This document shows, in pieces, positions 24,217-31,855 of a stretch of 64,000 bases of DNA. This DNA is from an uncultured Bacteroidota bacterium. Lineage in GTDB: Bacteria > Bacteroidota > Bacteroidia > Bacteroidales > P3. A model generated the notes under the pieces. That model ran no database searches. It had not been told where the DNA came from and saw only the letters and a program-made list of their open reading frames with translations. Both the position numbers and the translations under genes were made by a program. The stretch spans positions 62,001 through 126,000 of the forward strand of contig CADCEC010000001.1 of NCBI GenBank assembly GCA_902800395.1, given 5' to 3'. The stretch's first letter is position 1; each line of letters begins with the position of its first letter.

Positions 24217-24880
24217 TTCCGGCGAGGATGACGACTATCTCGCCTTTGACTTCCTTCTGCTGGAAGTGGGTGAGCACCTCGGCGAGGGTGCCGCGGGCGG
24301 TCTCGGCGTGGAGCTTGCTGATTTCGCGGCTCACGGAGACCAGGCGGTCGGGACCGAGGACTTCGATAAGTTGTTCCAGCAGCTTCACTAGCCGGTATGG
24401 ACTCTCGTAGATAATCATCGTGCGTTCCTCGTCGGCGAGGGCGTTGATGGCCGTCTGGCGGCCTTTCTTATGCGGCAAGAAGCCAAGGAAGACGAAGCGG
24501 TCGCATGGCAGACCACTGTCTATCAGTGCAGGCACGAAAGCTGTGGCGCCTGGCAGACACTCCACCTCGATGTCCTCTTTCACCGCTTCGCGGACAAGTA
24601 GGAAACCTGGGTCGCTGATGCCGGGGGTGCCGGCGTCGGTGACCACGGCGATGGTGGTGCCGCCCTTCAGCCGCTCGACGAGTCCCGCCACTGTCTGGTG
24701 CTCGTTGAAGATATGGTAGCTTTGCAACGGCGTGTCGATGCCGTAGTGCTGCAGGAGCACACGGGAGGTGCGGGTGTCCTCGGCGAGGATGAGGCCGACA
24801 GACTTGAGAACCTCGACGCCACGGAAAGTCATGTCGCCGAGGTTCCCAACGGGTGTCGGTACTAAGTACAATTTCGACAT
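24209..24880 (-). CDS. rsmI: 16S rRNA (cytidine-1402-2'-O)-methyltransferase
   Basis: A 223-residue SAM-dependent tetrapyrrole-methylase-fold enzyme that 2'-O-methylates C1402 in the ribosomal decoding centre. Diagnostic motifs are LYLVPTPVGNLGDMTFRGVEVL, AEDTRTSRVLLQHYGI, VTDAGTPGISDPG and IYESPYRL. The ATG at 24880 gives MSKLYLVPTPVGNL and overlaps the yebC stop (TAATG), showing coupling. In-frame sequence further upstream lies inside yebC and is not part of the protein. It is slightly shorter than E. coli RsmI, lacking the C-terminal extension. Confidence 0.95.
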   Translation of the reverse strand: MSKLYLVPTPVGNLGDMTFRGVEVLKSVGLILAEDTRTSRVLLQHYGIDTPLQSYHIFNEHQTVAGLVERLKGGTTIAVVTDAGTPGISDPGFLLVREAVKEDIEVECLPGATAFVPALIDSGLPCDRFVFLGFLPHKKGRQTAINALADEERTMIIYESPYRLVKLLEQLIEVLGPDRLVSVSREISKLHAETARGTLAEVLTHFQQKEVKGEIVVILAGNS

Positions 24881-25620
24881 TATTCTTCCTCGAAGTCGTC
24901 GGGGATTTCCATGTCGTGGTAGACGTTGGTCACGTCGTCGTCCTCTTCGAGGATGCCGATGACCTTCATGACCTTGCGGATGGTCTCGGTGTCGACCTGA
25001 CGCAGGGTGTTGGGGATGCGCTGGAGCTCGGCGCTCTCGCACTCGATACCCTTCTGCTCGAGCATCTTCACCATGTTGCCGAAGTCCTCGTAAGCGGTGT
25101 AGAGGGTCAGGTACTCGTCGTCGGCCTCCATCTCTTCCAGGCCACCGTCGATGAGTTCCATCTCGAGTTCCTCGATGTCCATCTCGGGCTTGCGGGGGAT
25201 GACGAAGACACCCTTGCGGGTGAAGAGGAAGGCAAGGCTGCCGTTGGTCTCGAGAGTGCCACCGTTCTTGTTCATGATAGCTTTGACGTTGGCGACGGTG
25301 CGGTTGTTGTTGTCGGAGAGGGCCTCGATGAAGAGGGCGATACCGTGGCTCACGTGGCACTCGAAGGTAAGTTCCTGCATCTGGGCGGCATCCTTATCGT
25401 TAGCCTTGTTGATGGAACGCTGGAGGGTGTCCTTGGGCATGTTGCAGCCGCGGGCGTTCTGAACGAGCAGACGCAGACGGGGGTTGCTGTCGGGGTCGGG
25501 ACCGCCTTCGCGCACGGCGATGGTGACCTGTTTCAGAATGTTACTCCACTGTTTCGAGCGCTTGGCATCAGCTGCACCTTTGGCTCTCTTAATCTTTGAC
25601 CATTTGTTGTGTCCTGACAT
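24880..25620 (-). CDS. YebC/PmpR-family protein (translation or transcription regulator)
   Basis: A 246-residue member of the YebC/TACO1 family, full length. The N terminus MSGHNKWSKIKRAKGAADAKR is diagnostic, followed by CNMPKDTLQRSINKA and the acidic C-terminal domain. Members are DNA-binding regulators or, as shown for some, relieve ribosome stalling; which applies here is unknown. Overlaps rsmI by one base. Confidence 0.94.
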   Translation of the reverse strand: MSGHNKWSKIKRAKGAADAKRSKQWSNILKQVTIAVREGGPDPDSNPRLRLLVQNARGCNMPKDTLQRSINKANDKDAAQMQELTFECHVSHGIALFIEALSDNNNRTVANVKAIMNKNGGTLETNGSLAFLFTRKGVFVIPRKPEMDIEELEMELIDGGLEEMEADDEYLTLYTAYEDFGNMVKMLEQKGIECESAELQRIPNTLRQVDTETIRKVMKVIGILEEDDDVTNVYHDMEIPDDFEEE

Positions 25621-25629
25621 AATGATTAG

Positions 25630-25668
25630 TTTTATTGTTTGATTGATTTATTGTTTGATTGCTTGAAT
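25630..25668. repeat. TTATTGTTTGATTG repeat between trmB and yebC
   Basis: Two 17-nt copies of TTATTGTTTGATTG(A/C)TT with internal TTGATTG echoes fill most of the 53-nt gap. Confidence 0.8.
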
Positions 25669-25673
25669 AATCG

Positions 25674-26336
25674 TTATTTCGTTTTCCATTGAATATAGGT
25701 GATTGGCATCCCCTGTTCGAGGAACATCTTCTCATAAAAAGTCTGCGTGAGCTTTGCCTCACCGTCGTAGTCAGTGTGGTAGAGGTCGTTGGTGCTGAAG
25801 AGCACCTCGACATTGCGTGTCGGCAGCACCTCGTTGAGGGTGTAGTCGTAGAGTTCCTGGCTGTCGGTTTTGAGGTGCAACGTGCTGCCGGGGGCGAGGA
25901 AACGGCTGTAGGTGTCGAGGAAGCGGGGCGACGTGAGGCGCTTGTTGGGCTTCTTCAGTTGCGGGTCGCAAAATGTAATCCATATCTCACTCACCTCGCC
26001 AGGGGCGAAGAAGCGGTCGATAAGCTCGATGCGCGTGCGGATAAATGCCACGTTCTTCATCTGCTCCTCATTGCTGGTCTTGGCCCCGCGCCAGAGGCGG
26101 GCACCTTTGATGTCGACACCAATGTAGTTACGCTCGGGATGGATGCGGGCCAGCGCGATAGTGTAGTCGCCCTTGCCGCACCCCAGCTCCAGTGTGATGG
26201 GATTGTCGTTGCCAAACTGCTCGCGCCATTTGCCCCTCAAGGCAAAGCCCTCCTTCTCCAGCTGGTCGAAGCCCACCTGGAAAAGATTGGGGAATGTGAG
26301 GTTCTCCGCGAAGCGCTGCAACTTATGATGTCCCAT
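25674..26336 (-). CDS. trmB: tRNA (guanine-N7-)-methyltransferase
   Basis: A 220-residue Rossmann methyltransferase that makes m7G46 in tRNA. The SAM motif LELGCGKGDYTIALA begins near 49. GVDIKGARLWRGAK, the FCDPQLKKPNKRL segment (catalytic Asp region) and the C-terminal TxYE-like YEKMFLEQG are all present. It lies 17 nt after the SPOR gene in the minus-strand run. Confidence 0.95.
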   Translation of the reverse strand: MGHHKLQRFAENLTFPNLFQVGFDQLEKEGFALRGKWREQFGNDNPITLELGCGKGDYTIALARIHPERNYIGVDIKGARLWRGAKTSNEEQMKNVAFIRTRIELIDRFFAPGEVSEIWITFCDPQLKKPNKRLTSPRFLDTYSRFLAPGSTLHLKTDSQELYDYTLNEVLPTRNVEVLFSTNDLYHTDYDGEAKLTQTFYEKMFLEQGMPITYIQWKTK

Positions 26337-26353
26337 TCTGCTTAACTACTTTT

Positions 26354-28048
26354 CTACCACTGTTTGATGGCGATATCGCCGTCGTACCAACTCTTGAGGT
26401 GATTGAACAGTGCTTCGGCCTTGGTGCGCGTCGGGGCGCTGCCCATGCTCACGTAGTAGCCGTCGTTCTTCTCGATAATATAGGCGTCGCAGCCCTGGGC
26501 ATGCAGACGTGAGGCCATCTTGTTGGCAGTAGCCTTATTGATATAGAAGCCGGCGATGACGTCGAAACCCTGCTTGCTCTCTTTGGTGGTGTAGGCGGGA
26601 GCCACGACAGGCTCTTCTTCGACGGCGGGTTTCTTCTTCACAACAGCCTCGCGCTCCTGTGCTCTCACCTGCTGCACTTCGGCAGCGGTGTACTCTTTCT
26701 CGCCCTGCTGCATGCCGAGGTCGCCCACCAGTTGGTCAAGCATTTCGTTGAGCAGGTCAAGGTTCATCAACTCGCTCTGCACGATGCCGCGCACCTTGCT
26801 GGCGTAGCTGTAGCGCATCCAAGGCTCGCAGTGGGCAGTGATATAGTCACTGTAAGGGAGCATGCGCTGCACAGCGTAGCGGTCGCCCATCATGTCGTTC
26901 ATCCGGCGGTCGGCATACTGGCGCACGCGGTCCATCATGGCAGCCTTGCCGCCGCGATAGTTGCGGGCAGCAAGGAAATCGCTGATGTAAGCGTCCATGG
27001 CCACGCAGACCTTGCCGCTGTTGTTCATCATCTCGGCGTTGCTGTAGACGAGGGCGTCGCAGTTGTAGGTCAGGTCGTTCTCGGCCGGCACATCCAGGTG
27101 CTTGCCACCCACCGTAGGCTCGGAGACCTCGGTGGTGTCGGCAGGTTTCATGTAATGGGTGTAATAGTAGTATCCACCGCCGGCAAGTGCCAGCAGGAGC
27201 AGCAGCAACAGCCAGATCCACCAGCGGCGCTTCTTCTCTTTCTTTTCTTTCTTCTCTTTCTTTTCCTGCTTCTTCTGAGCCTTGCGGGCATGTTTCTCCT
27301 CCTTGGCAGCGGCTTCCGCGCGTTTCTTCTCCTCTTTGGCAGCGGCCTCCTTACGCTCTTTCTCGGCTTTCGCCTCGGCCTTCAGAGCGGCCTTCGACTT
27401 CGGCAGTTCGTCGAGCTGCTTCAGGGTATCCTGGATTTCGTCAGTTTTCTCAGATTCGGGTTCCGGTTCCGGTTCGAGCTCAGGTTCAGGCTCGGGTTCA
27501 GGCTCTGGCTCAGGTTCGGGTTCCGGTTCCGGTTCGGGTTCCGGTTCCGGTTCGGGTTCCGGCTCGGGTTCAGGCTCACTTTCCACTCCCTTCTCTTCTT
27601 CGAATTGGGCGAAGGGGTCCTCGTTGTCATTGTGGGCGTAGGTCTTCACACCCTCCAGCGGCTTCTCGCTGCTGTTGCCGGCCTCGATGACCAGGCCTTC
27701 GGCCATCTTGAAGCCAAAGCTCTCGCCCGTTTTTGTCAGCACGCCGAGGTCGCCGAAGCGGTGCTCGCCGCTGCGCGTAATCTTGTCGGTCAGCGCGTCG
27801 ACGTAGTTGTTCCACATCTGTCCGGCAATCTCCTCGTTCACGCACTCACGGGCGGCAATCTCGCGCACGATGGCGTTGTCGCCGCTGCACTCCTGCTTGA
27901 AGAGGATATTCCTTGTGGAAGGATAGTAAATCTGCGTCTGCGGGTCGTGCCGCGGGGCCTGCACCTCGCTGTCGAACGTACCGATGCCGGGCAGCTCCAC
28001 GCGCTGTCCCGCTTTCAACAACTCAACAATTAAATCTGTTATATTCAT
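26354..28048 (-). CDS. HU-like plus SPOR-domain membrane protein
   Basis: The protein has 564 residues. The N-terminal region of about 110 residues ([12 protein letters not shown] ... [21 protein letters not shown]) resembles the HU-related domain found in Bacteroidetes SPOR proteins and is cytosolic. A Glu-Pro repeat of about 45 residues follows (153-200), then a Lys/Ala/Glu coiled coil (about 215-272). One membrane helix [16 protein letters not shown] lies near 275-291. A periplasmic part of about 200 residues follows, and a C-terminal SPOR domain (about 490-564, [17 protein letters not shown] ... [17 protein letters not shown]) that binds glycan strands stripped of peptides at division sites. 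It likely links the nucleoid side to septal wall. Confidence 0.87.
   Translation of the reverse strand: MNITDLIVELLKAGQRVELPGIGTFDSEVQAPRHDPQTQIYYPSTRNILFKQECSGDNAIVREIAARECVNEEIAGQMWNNYVDALTDKITRSGEHRFGDLGVLTKTGESFGFKMAEGLVIEAGNSSEKPLEGVKTYAHNDNEDPFAQFEEEKGVESEPEPEPEPEPEPEPEPEPEPEPEPEPEPEPEPELEPEPEPESEKTDEIQDTLKQLDELPKSKAALKAEAKAEKERKEAAAKEEKKRAEAAAKEEKHARKAQKKQEKKEKKEKKEKKRRWWIWLLLLLLLALAGGGYYYYTHYMKPADTTEVSEPTVGGKHLDVPAENDLTYNCDALVYSNAEMMNNSGKVCVAMDAYISDFLAARNYRGGKAAMMDRVRQYADRRMNDMMGDRYAVQRMLPYSDYITAHCEPWMRYSYASKVRGIVQSELMNLDLLNEMLDQLVGDLGMQQGEKEYTAAEVQQVRAQEREAVVKKKPAVEEEPVVAPAYTTKESKQGFDVIAGFYINKATANKMASRLHAQGCDAYIIEKNDGYYVSMGSAPTRTKAEALFNHLKSWYDGDIAIKQW
27440..27590. repeat. Hexamer repeat encoding Glu-Pro
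   Basis: About twenty GGTTCC/GGCTCA-like hexamers in a row, coding strand GAACCG/GAGCCT, giving an alternating Glu-Pro rod between the HU-like domain and the coiled coil. Confidence 0.92.
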
Positions 28049-28068
28049 AAAGCTTTATTTTTCAATTC

Positions 28069-28117
28069 CTAGTTCTTAGTTCTTACCTCTTAGTTCTTAG
28101 TTCTCATTTCTCATTTC
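28069..28117. repeat. CTTAGTT-type repeat between kdsB and the SPOR gene
   Basis: Six to seven degenerate 7-8 nt copies (TTCTTAGTTCTTACCTCTTA...). The repeat crosses the kdsB stop codon and encodes its last residues RNEN. Confidence 0.85.
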
Positions 28118-28861
28118 CCTCTCTGCCGCCGCTAGGTCTTCAGGGGTGTCGATGCCGATATTGGCGCAGGGGGTCTCGCGCACGGCGATGGTGTATCCTG
28201 CCTCCAGCCAGCGGAGTTGCTCCAGCTTCTCGCTGCATTCCAGCGGGCTCTGCGGCAGCTTGCACACCTCCGCCAGCACCTGGCTGCGGAAGGCATAGAT
28301 GCCCACATGCTTGAAGTAGTCACCCACCTGAAGCCAGGACTCAAACTCCTCACCGCGGCGGTAAGGGATGGGCTGACGGCTGAAATAGAGTGCCCGTCCG
28401 TCGGCGGCGCATACCACCTTCACGTTGTTGGGCGATGCCAGTTCCTTGCTGCTCGTGATGCGGGTCTTCAGCGTGGCGATGGCCGTCTCGGGGTACTCGA
28501 AGCACTCTGCGAGACTCTGTAGCTGCGAGGCCTTCACGAAAGGCTCGTCGCCCTGCAGATTGATGACCACGTCGTAGCGCTCGCCGCGCTGCACGAGTTT
28601 CTGCATCACCTCGCCGCAGCGGTCGGTGCCGCTCTTGTGCTCCGTCGATGTCATCATCACGCTCTCCTCACCGAAGGTCTCCTTCATGTGGGCGAAGATG
28701 CGCTCGTCGTCGGTAGCCACCACCGCCTTCGCCACGCACTCCGCACCGGCGGCCACGCCGTAGGCGTAGTCGATAATGGGGCGTCCGCCCAGCAGCGCCA
28801 GTGGCTTACCGGGAAAACGTGTTGACGCGTAACGTGCAGGTATGACAGCTAAAATCTTCAT
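28097..28861 (-). CDS. kdsB: CMP-KDO synthetase (3-deoxy-manno-octulosonate cytidylyltransferase)
   Basis: A 254-residue cytosolic nucleotidyltransferase that activates Kdo for lipid A core synthesis. The start MKILAVIPARYASTRFPGKPLALLGG is the nucleotide-binding signature, with conserved TSTEHKSGTDRCGEV, NLQGDEPF and the metal-binding KHVGIYAFR and GIDTPEDL motifs. It fits with lpxA and lpxC elsewhere in the window. The last codons come from the tandem repeat in the intergenic gap. Confidence 0.96.
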   Translation of the reverse strand: MKILAVIPARYASTRFPGKPLALLGGRPIIDYAYGVAAGAECVAKAVVATDDERIFAHMKETFGEESVMMTSTEHKSGTDRCGEVMQKLVQRGERYDVVINLQGDEPFVKASQLQSLAECFEYPETAIATLKTRITSSKELASPNNVKVVCAADGRALYFSRQPIPYRRGEEFESWLQVGDYFKHVGIYAFRSQVLAEVCKLPQSPLECSEKLEQLRWLEAGYTIAVRETPCANIGIDTPEDLAAAEREMRNEN

Positions 28862-28864
28862 TCG

Positions 28865-28904
28865 TCTTATCTCCTTATCTCCTGACTCCTTATCTCCTTA
28901 TCAG
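28865..28904. repeat. CTTATCTC tandem repeat before kdsB
   Basis: Copies of (CC)TTATCTCC, 8-10 nt period, fill the 39-nt gap between the nucleoside kinase and kdsB and overlap the kinase stop. Confidence 0.87.
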
Positions 28905-29515
28905 TTAAACAAGCCGCCGAGTTCGGCATCGATTCGGTTGATAATCAGTCCCAAGTCTTCGCGGTTCTCCACAAAGTCGCACTCGTCGGTATCCACCACA
29001 ACCATCTTGCCCTCGTACGACGAGGCCCAATGCTCGTAGCGGTTATTGAGGTTCGTCAGATAGTCTAGGCGGATGCCCCGTTCGTACTCGCGGCCGCGTT
29101 TCTGGATATGCTTCACCAGTGTCGGCACGTCGCCGCGCACATACACCACCAGGTCTGGCTTGGGCAGCAGTTCCATCAGTGTCTCCGCCATCTTGGTGTA
29201 TGTCGTCAGGTCGCGGGTGGTCATGAGGCCCATGCTCTGCAGGTTCGGGGCGAACACACACACGTCGTCGAGCAGCGACCGGTCGCGGATGAAACTCTCA
29301 CCGCTCTTGGCCAGCTCGTTCAACTCCTTCACACCGGCATACAGCGAATGCACCATCATATTGAACGACCAGCGGCGCATGTCCTCATAAAAGCTGTTCA
29401 GGTAAGGGTTCTCTTCCGATGGTCCATAGACGGCCTTGTACCCGTAATGCTTCGACAGCAGCTTCGTCAGCTCCGTCTTCCCAGCGCCTATATTTCCCGA
29501 GATTGCTATCTGCAT
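28901..29515 (-). CDS. Deoxynucleoside kinase (dGK/dAK family)
   Basis: A 204-residue kinase of the deoxyadenosine/deoxyguanosine kinase family. The P-loop GNIGAGKT is at 7-14, the catalytic/lid motif RDRSLLDD near 77-84, and KRGREYERGIRLDYL is the lid. It phosphorylates deoxynucleosides in salvage. The ATG at 29515 gives MQIAISGNIGAGKT; an in-frame ATG 21 nt upstream (MKLENCG) is less likely because it is made from the intergenic repeat. It heads the minus-strand run of eight genes and has a promoter about 90 nt upstream. Confidence 0.92.
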   Translation of the reverse strand: MQIAISGNIGAGKTELTKLLSKHYGYKAVYGPSEENPYLNSFYEDMRRWSFNMMVHSLYAGVKELNELAKSGESFIRDRSLLDDVCVFAPNLQSMGLMTTRDLTTYTKMAETLMELLPKPDLVVYVRGDVPTLVKHIQKRGREYERGIRLDYLTNLNNRYEHWASSYEGKMVVVDTDECDFVENREDLGLIINRIDAELGGLFN

Positions 29516-29527
29516 ACCACAATTTTC

Positions 29528-29572
29528 AAGTTTCAACTGTTAACTATTAATTGTTAGTTGTTAATTGTTAAC
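29528..29572. repeat. TTAATTGTTAG-type repeat upstream of the kinase gene
   Basis: Degenerate copies of (G)TTAACTA/TTAATTG/TTAGTTG with 7-11 nt period in the 5' leader of the dNK transcript. Confidence 0.7.
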
Positions 29573-29607
29573 CGTTTGCCTTTATTATTTGTTTTTATTT
29601 AAAAAAG

Positions 29608-29615
29608 CAAATATA
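29608..29615 (-). promoter_or_regulatory. -7 box TATATTTG of the dNK-kdsB operon
   Basis: Minus-strand TATATTTGC inside the block AATAATGCGTATATTTGC, which is nearly identical to the block before the LRR gene at 37882-37901. No TTTG -33. Confidence 0.6.
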
Positions 29616-29717
29616 CGCATTATTTTTAATATAAAGGAGAAAAAGTATAAAAAAAGTTTTTGGGTGGAATGAAGGGGGCAGAACCCCCGAAAATGACAAA
29701 AAAAGAAAGATTCTCTA

Positions 29718-29748
29718 TTTGGCACGAAATTAATATCTTGTACATTTG
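29718..29748 (+). promoter_or_regulatory. Full promoter for nadC (TTTG, 19 nt, TACATTTG)
   Basis: TTTG at 29718-29721 and TACATTTG at 29741-29748, exactly 19 nt apart. It lies 190 nt before nadC, so the transcript would carry a long structured leader. The stretch 29516-29933 holds no other gene I can support. Confidence 0.75.
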
Positions 29749-29810
29749 TTGTTCGTTTGTTGTTCGTTTGTTGTTCGCTTTTAAAACGAACAACAAACGA
29801 ACAACAACTG
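29744..29810. repeat. 11-bp repeat forming a 21-bp inverted repeat in the nadC leader
   Basis: Three direct copies of TTTGTTGTTCG, the loop CTTTTAAAA, then two inverted copies (CGAACAACAAA, CGAACAACAAC). The arms pair perfectly over 21 bp. The layout is the same as at 23084-23138, with an unrelated sequence. Confidence 0.95.
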
Positions 29811-29818
29811 TTTATCAA

Positions 29819-29866
29819 ATGAAGAAAAGATTAAGTTGGCAGATGTCTTCTATCTGTTTTTTTTGA
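29819..29866 (+). promoter_or_regulatory. Possible leader peptide and attenuator before nadC
   Basis: A 15-codon ORF MKKRLSWQMSSICFF begins 11 nt after the inverted repeat. Its 3' half contains a weak hairpin (CAGAT at 29840-29844, ATCTG at 29852-29856) followed by eight T (29857-29864), which looks like a small terminator. Together with the upstream promoter it could attenuate nadC. No homologous system is known to me; this is inference. Confidence 0.3.
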
Positions 29867-29933
29867 AAATAATTTCCGGAGGATATAATATATTTTATAT
29901 TAACGCGTTATTGTTGGATAAATTCAGATTATT

Positions 29934-30779
29934 ATGATGAACATTGACAATCTTGACGAACTAATCAAAATGGCACTCCGCGAGGATATCGGCGACGGCG
30001 ACCACTCCACGCTCGCCTGCATCCCTCCCACGGCCCGGGGCACGGCCAAGATGGTGGCCAAACAGGACGGCATCCTCTGCGGCGCCGAAGTGGGCGAACG
30101 GGTGTTCAAGATAGTGGATAATAATCTGAACGTCACCCTGCTGAAGCATGATGGCGACGCCATCTTCAAGGGTGAGATAGTGATGACCATCGAGGGCCCT
30201 TCGGGCTCCATCCTCACCGCCGAGCGCACGGCCCTGAACTTCATGCAGCGCCTCTCCGGCATCGCCACCGAGACTCGCCGCATGGTCGCCATGCTCAAGG
30301 GCCTCAATACCCAGCTCCTCGATACCCGCAAGACGACGCCCAATATGCGCCTGCTGGAGAAATATGCCGTGAAGTGCGGCGGCGGCACCAACCACCGCAT
30401 CGGCCTCTACGACATGGTGATGCTCAAGGATAACCATATCGACTTCGCAGGCGGCATTGAGGCGGCCATCGACCGTACCAACGACTACTTGAAAGCCAAA
30501 GGCAAAGACCTCCGCATCGAGATAGAGGTGCGTAACCCCGACGAGTTGCAGCGCGTCCTCAACCACGGCGGCGTGCACCGCATCATGCTCGACAACTTCG
30601 ACACTACGACCCTCCGCAAGGCCGTGCGCTGCATCGACCACCGTTACGAGACCGAGGCCTCGGGCGGTATCACCGAGAAGACGCTGCGCGAATACGCCGA
30701 GACGGGGGTCGACTTCATCTCCGTCGGTGCACTGACACATCATATCAAAAGTCTAGATTTGTCGCTTGTGAAGAAATGA
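29934..30779 (+). CDS. nadC: Nicotinate-nucleotide diphosphorylase (carboxylating)
   Basis: A 281-residue quinolinate phosphoribosyltransferase that makes nicotinate mononucleotide from quinolinate and PRPP, the third step of de novo NAD synthesis. Conserved blocks are ALREDIGDGDHST, LNFMQRLSGIAT, LDTRKTTPNMRLLEKYAVKCGGG, NHRIGLYDMVMLKDNHI, VNNEEL-like IEVRNPDELQ and the C-terminal EASGGI/VDFISVGALTH. The start is ATG at 29934 or 29937. nadA and nadB are not nearby. The stop overlaps yihY by ATGA. Confidence 0.96.
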   Translation: MMNIDNLDELIKMALREDIGDGDHSTLACIPPTARGTAKMVAKQDGILCGAEVGERVFKIVDNNLNVTLLKHDGDAIFKGEIVMTIEGPSGSILTAERTALNFMQRLSGIATETRRMVAMLKGLNTQLLDTRKTTPNMRLLEKYAVKCGGGTNHRIGLYDMVMLKDNHIDFAGGIEAAIDRTNDYLKAKGKDLRIEIEVRNPDELQRVLNHGGVHRIMLDNFDTTTLRKAVRCIDHRYETEASGGITEKTLREYAETGVDFISVGALTHHIKSLDLSLVKK

Positions 30780-31855
30780 AGAAACTGAAGGTCTGGATAC
30801 GGGCTGTGAGAGTCAAAGGCCGCCAAATGGGCCGCAAACTCTTGTACAAGCGGAAGGTGCGCCAGGTGCTTTATTGGCTCCACAACTTCTCCTTTCCGGG
30901 TCATAAAGGTGTGCCTATCTACTACGTACTCAGCTACTTCTTCGTCAGCGCCTTCAATTCATCGCTCACCGACCGCGCCAAAGGCCTGGCCTACTCCTTC
31001 ATCGCCGCCCTGCCGCCGCTGATGATTTTCTTCTTCTCCCTCATCGCATACTTCCCCGTCGACGGCGTTCAGAACGAGTTGCTTAACAGCCTCGGCGGCA
31101 TCATCCCGGAGAAAATCATGGGTCCCATAAGCAACACTATCAACGACATCATGGGACATAAGCACTCCACGCTCCTCTCCATAGGTTTCATCGGTTCCGT
31201 CATCCTGGCAGCCAACGGCATGAACGGCTTCATCGTCTCGCTGAACTTCGCCAACCACAGCATCGAGAAGCGCCCCTTCATGCAGCGTTTTCTCATCTGC
31301 ATCGGTCTGGTGTTCATCATGTACCTCCTCATTGTGCTGGTGCTCTGCCTCCTTCTCGGACACAAGCACATCATGTGGTACTTCCTCATCCACAACATCA
31401 TCCCTATGTCTACTTTCGGTGCCATACTCTTCCATACCGTCCGGTGGCTGCTGCTTATCTTCGCCACCCTCACGGCCATCTCCATCATCTACTACTGGGC
31501 ACCCGTCAAGAAGCAGCGTGTGGGTTTCTTCTCGCCGGGTTCCATCCTCGCCACCGGCATGTTCTTCCTGCTCACCTGGGGATTCGGCGTCTATATCAAC
31601 AACTTCAGTCGCTATAACCTGCTCTACGGCTCCATCGGCACCGTGCTGCTGCTCATGCTGTGGGTCTACTTCAGTTGCATCGTCCTGCTGGTGGGCTACG
31701 AGCTGAATATCAGCATATACAACGGTAAGCTGCGTGTCAACAACCGCAGGGCCAAACGCGAACTCAAAGACAGAATACAAATTTTTAGCAATGATCATAC
31801 AGAAAAACCACGGAAAAGTGGTGCCCAACGAGAGCACCGCCAAGGAAAAGTATAA
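30776..31855 (+). CDS. YihY/UPF0761-family membrane protein
   Basis: A 359-residue inner-membrane protein with about six helices between 60 and 320. Family marks are AKGLAYSFIAALPPLMIFF, SIGFIGSVILAANGMNGFIVSLN, YYWAPVKKQRVGFFSPGSI and the C-terminal GSIGTVLLLMLWVYFSCIVLLVGYELN. The N terminus (1-45) and the last 35 residues are very basic. It was once called ribonuclease BN by mistake; the function is unknown. The last 65 nt overlap the next gene, and the C-terminal tail after residue 325 shows no conservation I can recognise. Confidence 0.9.
   Translation: MKKLKVWIRAVRVKGRQMGRKLLYKRKVRQVLYWLHNFSFPGHKGVPIYYVLSYFFVSAFNSSLTDRAKGLAYSFIAALPPLMIFFFSLIAYFPVDGVQNELLNSLGGIIPEKIMGPISNTINDIMGHKHSTLLSIGFIGSVILAANGMNGFIVSLNFANHSIEKRPFMQRFLICIGLVFIMYLLIVLVLCLLLGHKHIMWYFLIHNIIPMSTFGAILFHTVRWLLLIFATLTAISIIYYWAPVKKQRVGFFSPGSILATGMFFLLTWGFGVYINNFSRYNLLYGSIGTVLLLMLWVYFSCIVLLVGYELNISIYNGKLRVNNRRAKRELKDRIQIFSNDHTEKPRKSGAQREHRQGKV

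Noticed and set aside
29660-29866. 68-codon ORF before nadC
   Set aside because: It runs through the promoter and the inverted repeat. Only its last 15 codons, downstream of the promoter, are kept as a possible leader peptide.
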